Of a DNA stretch of 34,198 nucleotides, positions 17,091-25,697 are shown piece after piece. Made by a program: the position numbers and the translations under genes. Under the pieces are notes generated by a model that did no database searches, was not told where the DNA came from, and saw only the letters and a list, made by a program, of their open reading frames with translations. The stretch lies in assembly GCA_021772075.1 (NCBI GenBank), contig JAETNQ010000037.1, positions 1 through 34,198 of the forward strand, written 5' to 3'. Each line of letters begins with the position of its first letter. Position 1 is the first letter of the stretch. Source of the DNA: Lachnospiraceae bacterium. Its GTDB lineage: Bacteria; Bacillota; Clostridia; Lachnospirales; Lachnospiraceae.

Positions 17091-18188
17091 ATGATTTATA
17101 AAAATTTAGAAGATGTTTGCGAAATTCTCGATTCGCGCAGGATACCAATTACTGCCAAAGATCGCAAAGCAGGGGAATATCCTTATTATGGCGCAAATGG
17201 GGTGCAGGACTATGTGGCAGATTATATTTTTGATGATGAACTTGTTTTATTGGCCGAGGATGGAGGAAATTTTGGTTCTGTAGAGCGGCCTATAGCGTAT
17301 CGGGTTTCAGGCAAATGCTGGGTGAATAATCATGCACATGTGTTGAAAGCAAAAAAATCTATTAATGTTGACTACTTATGTTATTCATTGATGTTTTATA
17401 ATACGGATGGAATTGTCAACGGAGCGACACGGCAAAAGCTGACACAGGCAGCTATGCGGCAGATGAAGATTCCTCTTAGGGATATGGATGAGCAGATGAA
17501 GATTGTCCGTAAAATGAATTGTATTTTTGGATTGATAAAAAAGCAAAAGAAAGTATTAGACTTGCTGGATCAAGTTGTAAAATCAAGGTTTGCAGAATTG
17601 TTTGAACAAGGATTTCCAATGACGACTGCGGATATGGTATGCTCTGCTATTGTTGATTGCCCGCATTCAACACCTAAATATGATGGGAGTGATTTAAACT
17701 TTCCAGCTATTAGGACAACCGAAATTAAAAACGGACAAATTGAATGGAGTTCTATGCGGTATGTTAGCCATTCGGAGTATTTGGAACGAACAAAAAGGTT
17801 GATTCCTGAGTCCGGAGATATTGTATATGCCCGTGAAGGCATATATGGTGATTGTGTTATTTTGCCAGAGGGGGAAAAGTTTTGCCTTGGACAGCGAACA
17901 ATGCTTTTTCGACCAAATAGAAAGAAGTGTACATCTTTCTATTTACATCAAGCGTTGCGTTCCGATGCGGTGAAAAGGCAGGCTGATAAAAGCAATGCAG
18001 GTTCAACAGTGCCTCATGTTAATGTAACTGATGCAAAAAAATTTAGCTTTCCATTACCGCCTATGAAACTTCAAATGGAATTTACGTCTTTTATTTTACA
18101 AGTAAATAAATCGAAATTGGCAATGAAAGAAAGTCTGAAAAAATTAGAAATATTAAAAAAATCATTGATGCGACAGTATTTTGGCTAG
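17091..18188 (+). CDS. hsdS: Type I restriction-modification specificity subunit
   Basis: DNA-recognition subunit that directs both methylation and cutting. The 365-residue protein has two target-recognition domains, about residues 1-150 and 180-335. Each is followed by a helical spacer with a Lys-rich repeat: IFGLIKKQKKVLDLLDQVVKS near 145-165 and KKLEILKKSLMRQYFG at the end. The first domain carries the YPYYGANGVQDYV signature of this family. The ATG at 17091 has AGGAG (17085-17089) very close before it and GGAGG at 17073; an in-frame start at 17007 would overlap hsdM and add unrelated residues. The A+T-rich codon use, especially after 17500, differs from hsdM, as expected for a gene whose recognition domains are swapped by recombination. 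Confidence 0.93.
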   Translation: MIYKNLEDVCEILDSRRIPITAKDRKAGEYPYYGANGVQDYVADYIFDDELVLLAEDGGNFGSVERPIAYRVSGKCWVNNHAHVLKAKKSINVDYLCYSLMFYNTDGIVNGATRQKLTQAAMRQMKIPLRDMDEQMKIVRKMNCIFGLIKKQKKVLDLLDQVVKSRFAELFEQGFPMTTADMVCSAIVDCPHSTPKYDGSDLNFPAIRTTEIKNGQIEWSSMRYVSHSEYLERTKRLIPESGDIVYAREGIYGDCVILPEGEKFCLGQRTMLFRPNRKKCTSFYLHQALRSDAVKRQADKSNAGSTVPHVNVTDAKKFSFPLPPMKLQMEFTSFILQVNKSKLAMKESLKKLEILKKSLMRQYFG

Positions 18189-18199
18189 GAGAAGGAAAA

Positions 18200-18673
18200 A
18201 TGGAAAAAATAGTTGTTGATCATGGAAGCTCTCAGATTGTGGAAACGCCAGTGATACGAATAACAAAATATAATAAAGATTTTTACTTCGGTTTTTACTG
18301 TACAGTTATAAAAGAACAGGCAAGGCGTTGGGCTACAAGATTCGGGGGAGAAGGATATATTAACTCTTATGAATATGATCCAAATCAAGAATTGAAAATA
18401 CTTATATTTGAAGAAATGACAGAGGAATGGTTAGATTTTATTGCGGCTTGCCGAGGTGGACAGGCGCATAGCTATGATATTGTAGAAGGGCCAATGGCAG
18501 ATGATACGATTTATAATTATGTGCAAGGTTTTATTGATGGAAAATATTCCAGAGAAGCTTTTTGGGAGCTGGCTAAATTTAAGTACCCTACGCACCAAAT
18601 CAGTTTTCATACTGCCAGAGCTTTAACGACATTAAGATTTTTAAAAGGAGTATCAGCGAATGAGAAACAATAA
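18200..18673 (+). CDS. DUF3990-like protein, probable ADP-ribosyltransferase-fold toxin
   Basis: The 157-residue sequence matches my memory of DUF3990: an early DHGSSQIVETP strand, then DFYFGFYCTVIKEQARRWA (family pattern DFGxGFYxTxxxxQAxxWA), SYEYD, EWLDFIAACRGG, YDIVEGPMADDTIY and a C-terminal QISFHTARALTTLRF. This arrangement resembles ADP-ribosyltransferase-fold toxins, where an early His or Arg and a later Glu bind NAD, but the active residues cannot be confirmed by eye. It sits between hsdS and hsdR, 11 bases after hsdS, and its last 14 bases overlap the next small gene. That coupling fits a toxin-antitoxin pair carried inside the restriction operon. An alternative is a regulator or modifier of the restriction complex. 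Confidence 0.68.
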   Translation: MEKIVVDHGSSQIVETPVIRITKYNKDFYFGFYCTVIKEQARRWATRFGGEGYINSYEYDPNQELKILIFEEMTEEWLDFIAACRGGQAHSYDIVEGPMADDTIYNYVQGFIDGKYSREAFWELAKFKYPTHQISFHTARALTTLRFLKGVSANEKQ

Positions 18674-19097
18674 CAATTTGTTTTATGTCTGTAGCTTGAT
18701 CGAATATATAGCAAGAAAAACCCAAAACCGCAGAGATGATATTGTGAACTGCCTTGGAAGCGATCTGCAGCGCATATACGATTATGCCGATGTTTTCCAT
18801 TGCGAACCGATGGAAAAGGTAGCGGATGATTTTATTCAGAGAAACTATATCGCAAACGGAAATTATGATAACCTTGCAGAATGTAAGTATACGATTCCTG
18901 ACTATTGGGATATTGGAGAAGTATTTGCCCGGCTGATAGAGGATTGCTATGAAGAAAGTAATATAATAAGCGGGACGAAAGAGGTATATCAATCATGGTT
19001 GACGGATAAAATTTTGAATTTTAACTCAGATTTATATTATCAGTCCAGAGAATATATAGCGCTTTGTTATAAAGAAGGAGAAATATTATTAGCATAA
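18660..19097 (+). CDS. DUF3791-like helical protein, likely partner of the DUF3990-like gene
   Basis: A 145-residue, mostly helical acidic protein. The first 65 residues (LFYVCSLIEYIARK, then an IYDYADVFHCEPMEKVADDFIQR segment) resemble DUF3791, a small domain I recall as a frequent neighbour of DUF3990. The second half (residues 66-145) is an extension I do not recognise. The ATG at 18660 lies inside the end of the preceding gene, with AAAAGGAG upstream at 18642-18649, so it should be translated together with that gene. Its stop is 23 bases before hsdR. The most likely role is antitoxin or immunity protein; this is inference from the pairing. Confidence 0.55.
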   Translation: MRNNNNLFYVCSLIEYIARKTQNRRDDIVNCLGSDLQRIYDYADVFHCEPMEKVADDFIQRNYIANGNYDNLAECKYTIPDYWDIGEVFARLIEDCYEESNIISGTKEVYQSWLTDKILNFNSDLYYQSREYIALCYKEGEILLA

Positions 19098-19120
19098 ATG
19101 CAACAAGAGAGGAATCGTCG

Positions 19121-22100
19121 ATGTCTAATTTCAAGTTTCTTCAAGATAAAAAGGAATACCAATTATTTGCGGCGGCAGCGGTCGAGGCTGAAAGAATTTA
19201 TTATTCGTCTCCTGCGATGTGTGCGGTTGGATGCAGAAAAGCATTGGAGCTTGCTGTAAAGTGGGTTTACTCTGCGGATCATTCGATCAAGATGCCTTAC
19301 AGGGACAATTTACAGTCTCTGATCCATGAGCGGTCCTTCCGTTTTGCGCTCGATCAAAATACATGGGGAAAACTGCCATATATCGTTAAGCTGGGGAATT
19401 TGGCCGTCCATACGGAGAAAAATGTACAGGCGGGCGATGCGCTGGCTGCTATGAGAGGGGTATTTGAGTTTATCAAGTGGATCGATTACTGTTATGGAAC
19501 AGATTATGAAGAAAGAAGGTTTGATGAGGCAATTATTCCGAAGGAAAAGGTTGCCGTGGATATAAAGAAAATAAAAGAACAGGAAAGTTTGCTGGGGGAA
19601 AAGGATGCTGAAATCGAAAAGCTGCGCAGACAGGTGGAAGAGATGTCTGAAAAACTTACGGCGCAGAAGGAAGAACATCAGCAGAGCAGGAGATTTATTG
19701 CCGAGGATATTACGGAATGGGAAACAAGGAAACGCTATATAGACCTCGATCTGAAAGAACTTGGATGGAAGCTGGATGGAGTGGATTCCGATGTGCGGGA
19801 GGAGTATCCCGTCAATGATATGACGGGAGCGTCGGGAAAAAGAGGATATGTGGATTACGTGCTTTTTGGTAAGGACGGACTGCCGCTGGCGTTGATCGAA
19901 GCAAAAAGGACGAGCAATGATCCGAATATTGGAAGGAAACAGGCAATGCTATATGCGGATTGCCTAGAGAGAAAGTTTGGTCGTAGACCGATGATGTTTA
20001 CCAGTAATGGATTTGAAACGTATTTTTGGGATGATGCATCTTATCCGCAGCGCCGTGTAAGCGGCATCTTCAGCAAGGAAGATCTGCAAAAATTGATGAA
20101 CCGGAGAGCTGAGAAAAAGGATTTGTTATCCGTCAGGATTGATGACCGAATTACGGATCGCTATTATCAGAAAGAGGCGATACGGGCAGTATGCGAGAAC
20201 GTGGAGCAGGGATATCGGAAAAATCTTTTAGTCATGGCGACCGGCACGGGAAAGACGAGAACAGCAGCCGCTTTGACGGATGTATTCAGCCGGGCGGGGT
20301 ATGCTACTAATGTTTTGTTCTTGGCAGACAGAACGGCGCTTGTGAAACAGGCGAAAGACGATTTTAAGAATTATCTTCCCCATATGTCACTTTGTAATTT
20401 ATGTGCAGATAAGGACGAAAAAAATGCCAGAATTGTGTTTTCTACTTATCCAACGATATTAAATGCCATTGACGATGTGAAAAATGAAGAAGGGAAGAGG
20501 CTGTTTACGCCGACGCATTTTGATTTAATCCTTATAGACGAAAGCCATAGAAGTATTTTTAAGAAGTATAAAGCGATTTTTGAGTATTTTGATGCCATAT
20601 TGGTAGGGCTGACAGCGACGCCGAAAACGGATGTGGACAGGAATACCTATGATTTCTTTGAAATGGAAACGGGAGTGCCTACCTATGTTTATGATTATGA
20701 AACGGCGGTGTATTCCGACCACGTACTGGTACCTTATTATACATATATTGTGAAGACAGAATTTTTAAATGACGGTATTACATATGAAAAATTGTCGGAG
20801 GCGGATAAAGAAAGATATGAAGAAGATTTTGCAGAGGATGAGAATATACCAGAATTTATACCTTCGGCAGCTTTAAATAAATTTGTATTCAATGAACTGA
20901 CCGTGGATAAAGTTTTGCAGGATCTAATGGAGAGAGGAATTAAAGTTGCGGGCGGAGACAGACTGGGTAAGACGATCATATTTGCCCAGAATAAAAAGCA
21001 TGCAGAATTTATTGTGGAAAGATTTAACAAGTTGTATCCAAGGTATAAAGGAATGTTTGCGCAAAGGATTATCTGTGACGATGCTTATGCGCAGACGGTG
21101 ATCGACGACTTTAAGAAACCGAATGCGGAGCCTCACATTGCGGTATCTGTGGATATGATGGATACGGGTATCGATGTGCCGGAATGCGTGAATCTTGTTT
21201 TCTTTAAAAAAGTGCGTTCTAAGACAAAGTTCTGGCAGATGATCGGCCGGGGTACGAGGCTGGCGGAGAATCTAGATTGCATTGACCGGATAGACGGAGA
21301 GTATGCTGGCAAAAGAAGGTTTTTGATCTTTGATTATTGCAATAATTTTGAATTTTTTGGTTCGAAGACCAATGATTATGAAGGAACTGATACAAAGACA
21401 TTGTCGGAAAATATATTCGGAAAAAGAATACGCCTGATAGCAGCTTTGCAGAAGAGCATTTTCGGAGGAGAGGAATATCGGAATTGGAGACAAAACATGG
21501 CAGACACATGCCATGATCAGATTATGGCTTTGAATGATGACTTGATATCGGTGAGGTTAAAGAGGCAGTATGTAGAAAAATTCAGGAACATGGAAACTTT
21601 TCAGAATTTCGGTGAAGGCGATAAAAGGGAGTTGATCAAGGAGATCGCCCCTCTCGTTTCCATGGATGATACGGATGAGGCGGCAAAACGGTTCGATAAT
21701 TTTATGTATGGGATGATATTGTCAAATATAGAAGGGATGGCATCTTTTCAACGCGCGAAAAGACAGCTGCGCCATATTGCAAGTACTTTGGAGGAAAAAG
21801 CGGGCATCCCACAGGTCAAAGAAAAAATGAAACGGATCAAGGAAATCAATACGGACGAATTCTGGGCGGAAAACAGGATTTTGCTGTTCGAAGAGGTCAG
21901 GAAAGAATTGCGGGGATTGATGAAATTCCTAGCCGATGAAAAGAAATCGGTGGTTACAAAGCTGGCAGATCCTGTAATAGAAGATAAGGAAGGTGTTTCA
22001 TTAGATTCGGCCTTTGATTTTGAGGATTATCGCAAGAAAGTAAATCGTTATGTGGAGGAGCATAAAGACTCTTTGGCAATATACAAACTTATGCATAATA

Positions 22101-22486
22101 ACCGCCTGTCGGAAGGGGACTACAGGGAGCTGGAAAGAGTGCTGACGGAAGAGCTGGGCAGCAAGGAAGATTATCGGCGTGAATTCGGCGATATTCCCTT
22201 TGGGCTGTTGGTCAGAAAAATTGCGAAGCTGGATCATGATGCAGCAATGGATGCATTTTCGGCGTTTATCAATGACGCATCCCTGAATCAGAGGCAGATA
22301 CAGTTTATTTGCAAGATCATCAACCATATAGAACAAAATGGTTATATGGAAAATATTATGGATTTGCAAAGGCCGCCGTTTGATAAGCCGGTGCCATTTA
22401 CAAAAATGTTCGATGCAAAAATGAGAAATTTATTAATGCAGGCAATTAACGGAATTAAGGAGAATGCAGTGAATATTATTGCATAA
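19121..22486 (+). CDS. hsdR: Type I restriction endonuclease subunit with N-terminal DUF4145 domain
   Basis: The motor and nuclease subunit of the type I system, 1121 residues. The order is a DUF4145-like helical domain (about 10-125), a coiled coil (about 145-195), the HsdR nuclease domain with PD-(D/E)xK residues Asp245 and Glu260-x-Lys262, and two helicase lobes. The helicase shows Walker A ATGTGKT (373-379), box II DESH (473-476), TATP as motif III and QMIGRGTR as motif VI. The C-terminal region after about 750 resembles the EcoEI-type R subunit tail. All key residues are present. The DUF4145-plus-coiled-coil start makes it a fusion beyond the minimal HsdR. It follows the two small ART-type genes by 23 bases, so the operon order is M-S-x-y-R. 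Confidence 0.92.
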   Translation: MSNFKFLQDKKEYQLFAAAAVEAERIYYSSPAMCAVGCRKALELAVKWVYSADHSIKMPYRDNLQSLIHERSFRFALDQNTWGKLPYIVKLGNLAVHTEKNVQAGDALAAMRGVFEFIKWIDYCYGTDYEERRFDEAIIPKEKVAVDIKKIKEQESLLGEKDAEIEKLRRQVEEMSEKLTAQKEEHQQSRRFIAEDITEWETRKRYIDLDLKELGWKLDGVDSDVREEYPVNDMTGASGKRGYVDYVLFGKDGLPLALIEAKRTSNDPNIGRKQAMLYADCLERKFGRRPMMFTSNGFETYFWDDASYPQRRVSGIFSKEDLQKLMNRRAEKKDLLSVRIDDRITDRYYQKEAIRAVCENVEQGYRKNLLVMATGTGKTRTAAALTDVFSRAGYATNVLFLADRTALVKQAKDDFKNYLPHMSLCNLCADKDEKNARIVFSTYPTILNAIDDVKNEEGKRLFTPTHFDLILIDESHRSIFKKYKAIFEYFDAILVGLTATPKTDVDRNTYDFFEMETGVPTYVYDYETAVYSDHVLVPYYTYIVKTEFLNDGITYEKLSEADKERYEEDFAEDENIPEFIPSAALNKFVFNELTVDKVLQDLMERGIKVAGGDRLGKTIIFAQNKKHAEFIVERFNKLYPRYKGMFAQRIICDDAYAQTVIDDFKKPNAEPHIAVSVDMMDTGIDVPECVNLVFFKKVRSKTKFWQMIGRGTRLAENLDCIDRIDGEYAGKRRFLIFDYCNNFEFFGSKTNDYEGTDTKTLSENIFGKRIRLIAALQKSIFGGEEYRNWRQNMADTCHDQIMALNDDLISVRLKRQYVEKFRNMETFQNFGEGDKRELIKEIAPLVSMDDTDEAAKRFDNFMYGMILSNIEGMASFQRAKRQLRHIASTLEEKAGIPQVKEKMKRIKEINTDEFWAENRILLFEEVRKELRGLMKFLADEKKSVVTKLADPVIEDKEGVSLDSAFDFEDYRKKVNRYVEEHKDSLAIYKLMHNNRLSEGDYRELERVLTEELGSKEDYRREFGDIPFGLLVRKIAKLDHDAAMDAFSAFINDASLNQRQIQFICKIINHIEQNGYMENIMDLQRPPFDKPVPFTKMFDAKMRNLLMQAINGIKENAVNIIA

Positions 22487-22519
22487 AGATGAATTTTCTT
22501 GGAATTTCCACGTTATTTA

Positions 22520-22548
22520 TTGACTTTTCCCTCCAAAAGTACAATAAT
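22520..22548 (+). promoter_or_regulatory. Promoter of ilvE
   Basis: TTGACT (22520-22525), a 17-base spacer and AATAAT (22543-22548). The predicted start is near 22555, 39 bases before the ATG at 22594. There is no room for a T-box or attenuator leader, so classical leucine attenuation is unlikely here. Confidence 0.75.
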
Positions 22549-22593
22549 AAGTAAGGAAAATTTTGCATGTTTCGGAAAGGGCAGGGCGAGGAT

Positions 22594-23619
22594 ATGGAAA
22601 AGAAAAATTTAGACTGGGCGAATATTGGTTTTAATTATATAGAAACGGATGAAAGATACGTATCCAATTATAAGGATGGTGCATGGGACGAAGGCGTGAT
22701 GACGAAAGATCCGATGGTGGCCATCAACGAGTGCGCCGGTGTGCTGCAATATGCGCAGACCGTGTTCGAGGGAATGAAGGCTTATACTACGGAGGACGGG
22801 CGTACCGTGACGTTCCGCCCGGATTTGAATGCGGCCCGTATGGCGGATTCGGCAAGACGGCTGGAAATGCCGGTATTTCCGGAAGACAGGTTTATCGATG
22901 CGGTAATAAAAACAGTGGCGGCAAACCGGGCGTATGTTCCCCCTTTCGGATCGGGGGCTACGCTCTATATCAGGCCTTATATGTTCGGGTCCAATTCTGT
23001 GATCGGCGTAAAACCGTCGGATGAATATCAGTTCCGCGTATTTGTAACCCCGGTGGGACCTTATTTTAAAGGAGGTGTAAAACCGCTTACGATCTGCATC
23101 AGCGATTTTGACCGTGCCGCCCCCAGGGGAACGGGACATATCAAAGCAGGACTCAATTATGCCATGAGCCTTCATGCCATTCAGACGGCGCATAGGAACG
23201 GATTTGATGAAAATATGTATCTGGATGCGGCGACAAGAACGAAGGTGGAAGAAACGGGAGGCGCGAACTTCCTGTTTGTAACAAAAGACAATAAGGTGGT
23301 TACTCCGAAGTCGGACAGCATCCTTCCTTCGATTACAAGGCGTTCCCTCATGCATGTGGCAAAAGAATACCTCGGCTTGGAAGTGGAGGAAAGGGAAGTG
23401 CTGTTTGAGGAAGTGAAGGATTTTGCGGAATGCGGCCTTTGCGGCACAGCGGCCGTTATTTCCCCGGTAGGAAAAATTGTAGACCATGGAAGGGAGATCT
23501 GCCTGCCTAGCGGTATGGACGGCATGGGAGCGGTTACGCAGAAATTGTATGATACTTTGACTGGAATCCAGATGGGGAGGATCGAAGCTCCGGAAGGATG
23601 GATTGTGGAGATTTCATAA
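22594..23619 (+). CDS. ilvE: Branched-chain amino acid aminotransferase
   Basis: Class IV PLP enzyme that transfers amino groups between glutamate and the keto acids of leucine, isoleucine and valine. The 341-residue protein has VFEGMKAY near the N terminus, RPYMFGS, the PLP-binding Lys184 in HIKAGLNYA, VEETGGANFLFV with the catalytic-site Glu, and the phosphate-binding GTAAVISPVG loop. The length and motifs fit the longer BCAT II type, common in Firmicutes and eukaryotes. The ATG at 22594 starts the conserved region; an in-frame ATG at 22567 would put the start only about 12 bases from the predicted transcription start. It is a single-gene unit with its own promoter and terminator, and marks the return to housekeeping genes. 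Confidence 0.94.
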   Translation: MEKKNLDWANIGFNYIETDERYVSNYKDGAWDEGVMTKDPMVAINECAGVLQYAQTVFEGMKAYTTEDGRTVTFRPDLNAARMADSARRLEMPVFPEDRFIDAVIKTVAANRAYVPPFGSGATLYIRPYMFGSNSVIGVKPSDEYQFRVFVTPVGPYFKGGVKPLTICISDFDRAAPRGTGHIKAGLNYAMSLHAIQTAHRNGFDENMYLDAATRTKVEETGGANFLFVTKDNKVVTPKSDSILPSITRRSLMHVAKEYLGLEVEEREVLFEEVKDFAECGLCGTAAVISPVGKIVDHGREICLPSGMDGMGAVTQKLYDTLTGIQMGRIEAPEGWIVEIS

Positions 23620-23640
23620 GTGCGAAGAAGCGCAGTCAGG

Positions 23641-23679
23641 GCATGGGAGAGTTTTCCTAAAATTTTCCCATGCTTTTTT
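23641..23679 (+). terminator. Rho-independent terminator of ilvE
   Basis: GCATGGGA (23641-23648) pairs with TCCCATGC (23666-23673), followed by six T residues (23674-23679). The loop is fairly long, but the T run and the position 21 bases after the stop make it a good terminator. Confidence 0.82.
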
Positions 23680-23684
23680 CATGC

Positions 23685-23712
23685 TTATGACCATAAAACT
23701 TTATGGCCATAA
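23685..23712. promoter_or_regulatory. Two tandem 12-bp palindromes TTATGrCCATAA (operator-like)
   Basis: TTATGACCATAA (23685-23696) and the perfect palindrome TTATGGCCATAA (23701-23712) lie 16 bases apart, just upstream of the PHP gene. They look like two sites for a dimeric regulator. The second contains an in-frame ATG at 23703 that I do not take as the start codon. Confidence 0.5.
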
Positions 23713-23741
23713 ACAGGATGCAGAAAGGACAGGTTGATGTG

Positions 23742-24512
23742 ATGAACGCTTTAAAAATAAAATTGCCGGCAGAATATCCCTATCTTTATGAAACGCATCT
23801 GCATACTTCCCAGGGAAGCGCTTGTGCGGCCGATACGGGAAGCGAGATGGCAAAGGCCTGTAAAGAAGCGGGATATACGGGGATTATCGTAACTGACCAT
23901 AACTGGGGCGGCAACACGGCGGTCAACAGGCATATGCCCTGGAAAGAATGGGTAAATGCGTTTGTAAAAGGCTATGAGGATGCCAAGAAGACAGGAGACC
24001 GTATTGGATTGGATGTTTTTTTCGGGTACGAGGCGGGATACCGGGGGACGGAGTTTTTGATTTATGGCGTGGATAAGGAATTTATGTTATTCCATGAAGA
24101 ATTGCGGACGGCGACGGTAGAGCGGCAGTACCGGATGGTCCATGAAGCCGGAGGAATGGTGGTACACGCCCATCCGTTCCGGGAGGAATATTACATTCCC
24201 GAGGTCCGCTTATATCCCGGATATGTGGACGCGGTGGAAGGGGTGAATGCCGCTCATTCCAGCCATAGGAGCAAATCCCACAATAACGCGGAGTTCGATG
24301 AAAAGGCGGTTGACTATGGAAGACAACATGGACTTCCGATGACGGCGGGTTCGGATATCCATAAGACGGATTTGCTCGGCGGCGGCATGGCCTTCCGGCG
24401 GAAATTAAAATCGATCCAGGATTTTATGGAAGCGGTGCGAAACGGAGAGGATTATCTTCTGACCAACGGGGACGACTGGTTTGCCAAAGACGGTTCCCGT
24501 ATCATGCCCTGA
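23742..24512 (+). CDS. PHP-domain metal-dependent hydrolase
   Basis: A 256-residue protein with the PHP metal-site motifs: HLHTS (His19, His21), TDHN, the Glu in FGYEAG, HAHP and DIHK. PHP enzymes hydrolyse phosphoesters with two or three metal ions; relatives include histidinol phosphatase, polymerase-linked exonucleases and nucleoside phosphatases. This one cannot be assigned to a substrate. I chose the ATG at 23742, because AAAGGA (23724-23729) sits upstream at workable spacing and the family motif begins soon after; the GTG at 23739 is equally close. The in-frame ATG at 23703 lies inside a palindromic operator-like site with no ribosome binding site. sbcD follows 57 bases later in the same direction. 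Confidence 0.83.
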   Translation: MNALKIKLPAEYPYLYETHLHTSQGSACAADTGSEMAKACKEAGYTGIIVTDHNWGGNTAVNRHMPWKEWVNAFVKGYEDAKKTGDRIGLDVFFGYEAGYRGTEFLIYGVDKEFMLFHEELRTATVERQYRMVHEAGGMVVHAHPFREEYYIPEVRLYPGYVDAVEGVNAAHSSHRSKSHNNAEFDEKAVDYGRQHGLPMTAGSDIHKTDLLGGGMAFRRKLKSIQDFMEAVRNGEDYLLTNGDDWFAKDGSRIMP

Positions 24513-24569
24513 GACAGTGGATGAGGATGGTGAAGAGTGATACGGATGGCGTAAGGACGGAGGAGGCGC

Positions 24570-25697
24570 ATGAAGTTTGTGCATACGGGCGACCTGCATA
24601 TAGGAAAAACAGTAAATGGTTTTTCCATGATGGAGGACCAGAGGTATATTTTAAAACAGATTTATGAGATATCCTGCAAGGAAAAAGCGGATGCCCTCAT
24701 TTTGGCGGGAGATATTTATGACCGGGTGATTCCTCCGGCGGAGGCGGTGGTTCTGCTGGATCATTTCCTGACAGACATGGCAGCGGCCGGCATTCCGGTT
24801 TTGTTGATAAGCGGGAACCATGACTCGCCGGAAAGGCTTGGTTTTGCCGGAAAGCTGCTGGAAGATCAGGGGATCCACATCGCGGGCATATATGAAAACC
24901 AATTAAAAGAAGTGAAAGTTACGGATCGCTACGGAGAGGCAACCTTTGTTTTAATGCCTTTTGCCAGGCCGGCAACGGTGGAGGCAAAAAGCAGCGGGGA
25001 GGCCGTGGCGCATATGTTGTCCAAAAGAGTCAAAAGAACGGAAAGGGAAATATTAGTCACCCATTATTTCGTAACGGATATGGGCAGGGCGCCGGAGCTT
25101 TCCGACGGGGAGACGACGGTTCATGTAGGCGGCCTGGACAATGTGGAGGCTTCTCTTTTGGATGGGTTTGATTATGTGGCGCTGGGACATATCCACAAGC
25201 CCCAGAAGATCGGGCATGGGGAGATTTATTATGCGGGGGCGCCGTTGGCCTATTCCTTTTCAGAGGCCGGACAGGAAAAATCGGTGAACCTGGTGGAACT
25301 GGGGAAAAAGGGCGGTGTTGAAGTACGCCGGATTCCGTTGAAACCGCTGCATGACCTGAGGAGGATCAGAGGAAGGCTGGAGGAGCTGATGCGGCCGGAA
25401 ATCGTGGCGGCGGGCGATGCCAATGATTATATCCGGGCGGAACTGACAGACGAAGAAGAATTGGTTGACCCGATCGGTACGCTGCGGAGCGTATATCCGA
25501 ATATTATGCAGATCGTGCTGCTGAAGAATGAGGAAAAAGAAAATATATCTTATACCAGCCGCTTAGAGGAAAAAAGGAAGAGCATCCCTGAACTTTTTCA
25601 GGATTTTTATGAAATGATACGCGGGGAAAAACCGGACGAAGAGAAAATGGAGGCGGTCAGGGCTGCGGCTGAAAAAGCGGAGGAGGAGAATCTATGA
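24570..25697 (+). CDS. sbcD: SbcD (Mre11-type nuclease)
   Basis: Nuclease subunit of the SbcCD complex, which opens DNA hairpins and trims blocked ends. The 375-residue protein has the calcineurin-like phosphoesterase motifs GDLHIG (Asp8, His10), GDIYD, GNHDS, a later THYF His and GHIHKP. A GGAGGAGG site precedes the ATG. Its end overlaps the sbcC start by 4 bases (ATGA, 25694-25697), so the two subunits are made together. Confidence 0.94.
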   Translation: MKFVHTGDLHIGKTVNGFSMMEDQRYILKQIYEISCKEKADALILAGDIYDRVIPPAEAVVLLDHFLTDMAAAGIPVLLISGNHDSPERLGFAGKLLEDQGIHIAGIYENQLKEVKVTDRYGEATFVLMPFARPATVEAKSSGEAVAHMLSKRVKRTEREILVTHYFVTDMGRAPELSDGETTVHVGGLDNVEASLLDGFDYVALGHIHKPQKIGHGEIYYAGAPLAYSFSEAGQEKSVNLVELGKKGGVEVRRIPLKPLHDLRRIRGRLEELMRPEIVAAGDANDYIRAELTDEEELVDPIGTLRSVYPNIMQIVLLKNEEKENISYTSRLEEKRKSIPELFQDFYEMIRGEKPDEEKMEAVRAAAEKAEEENL

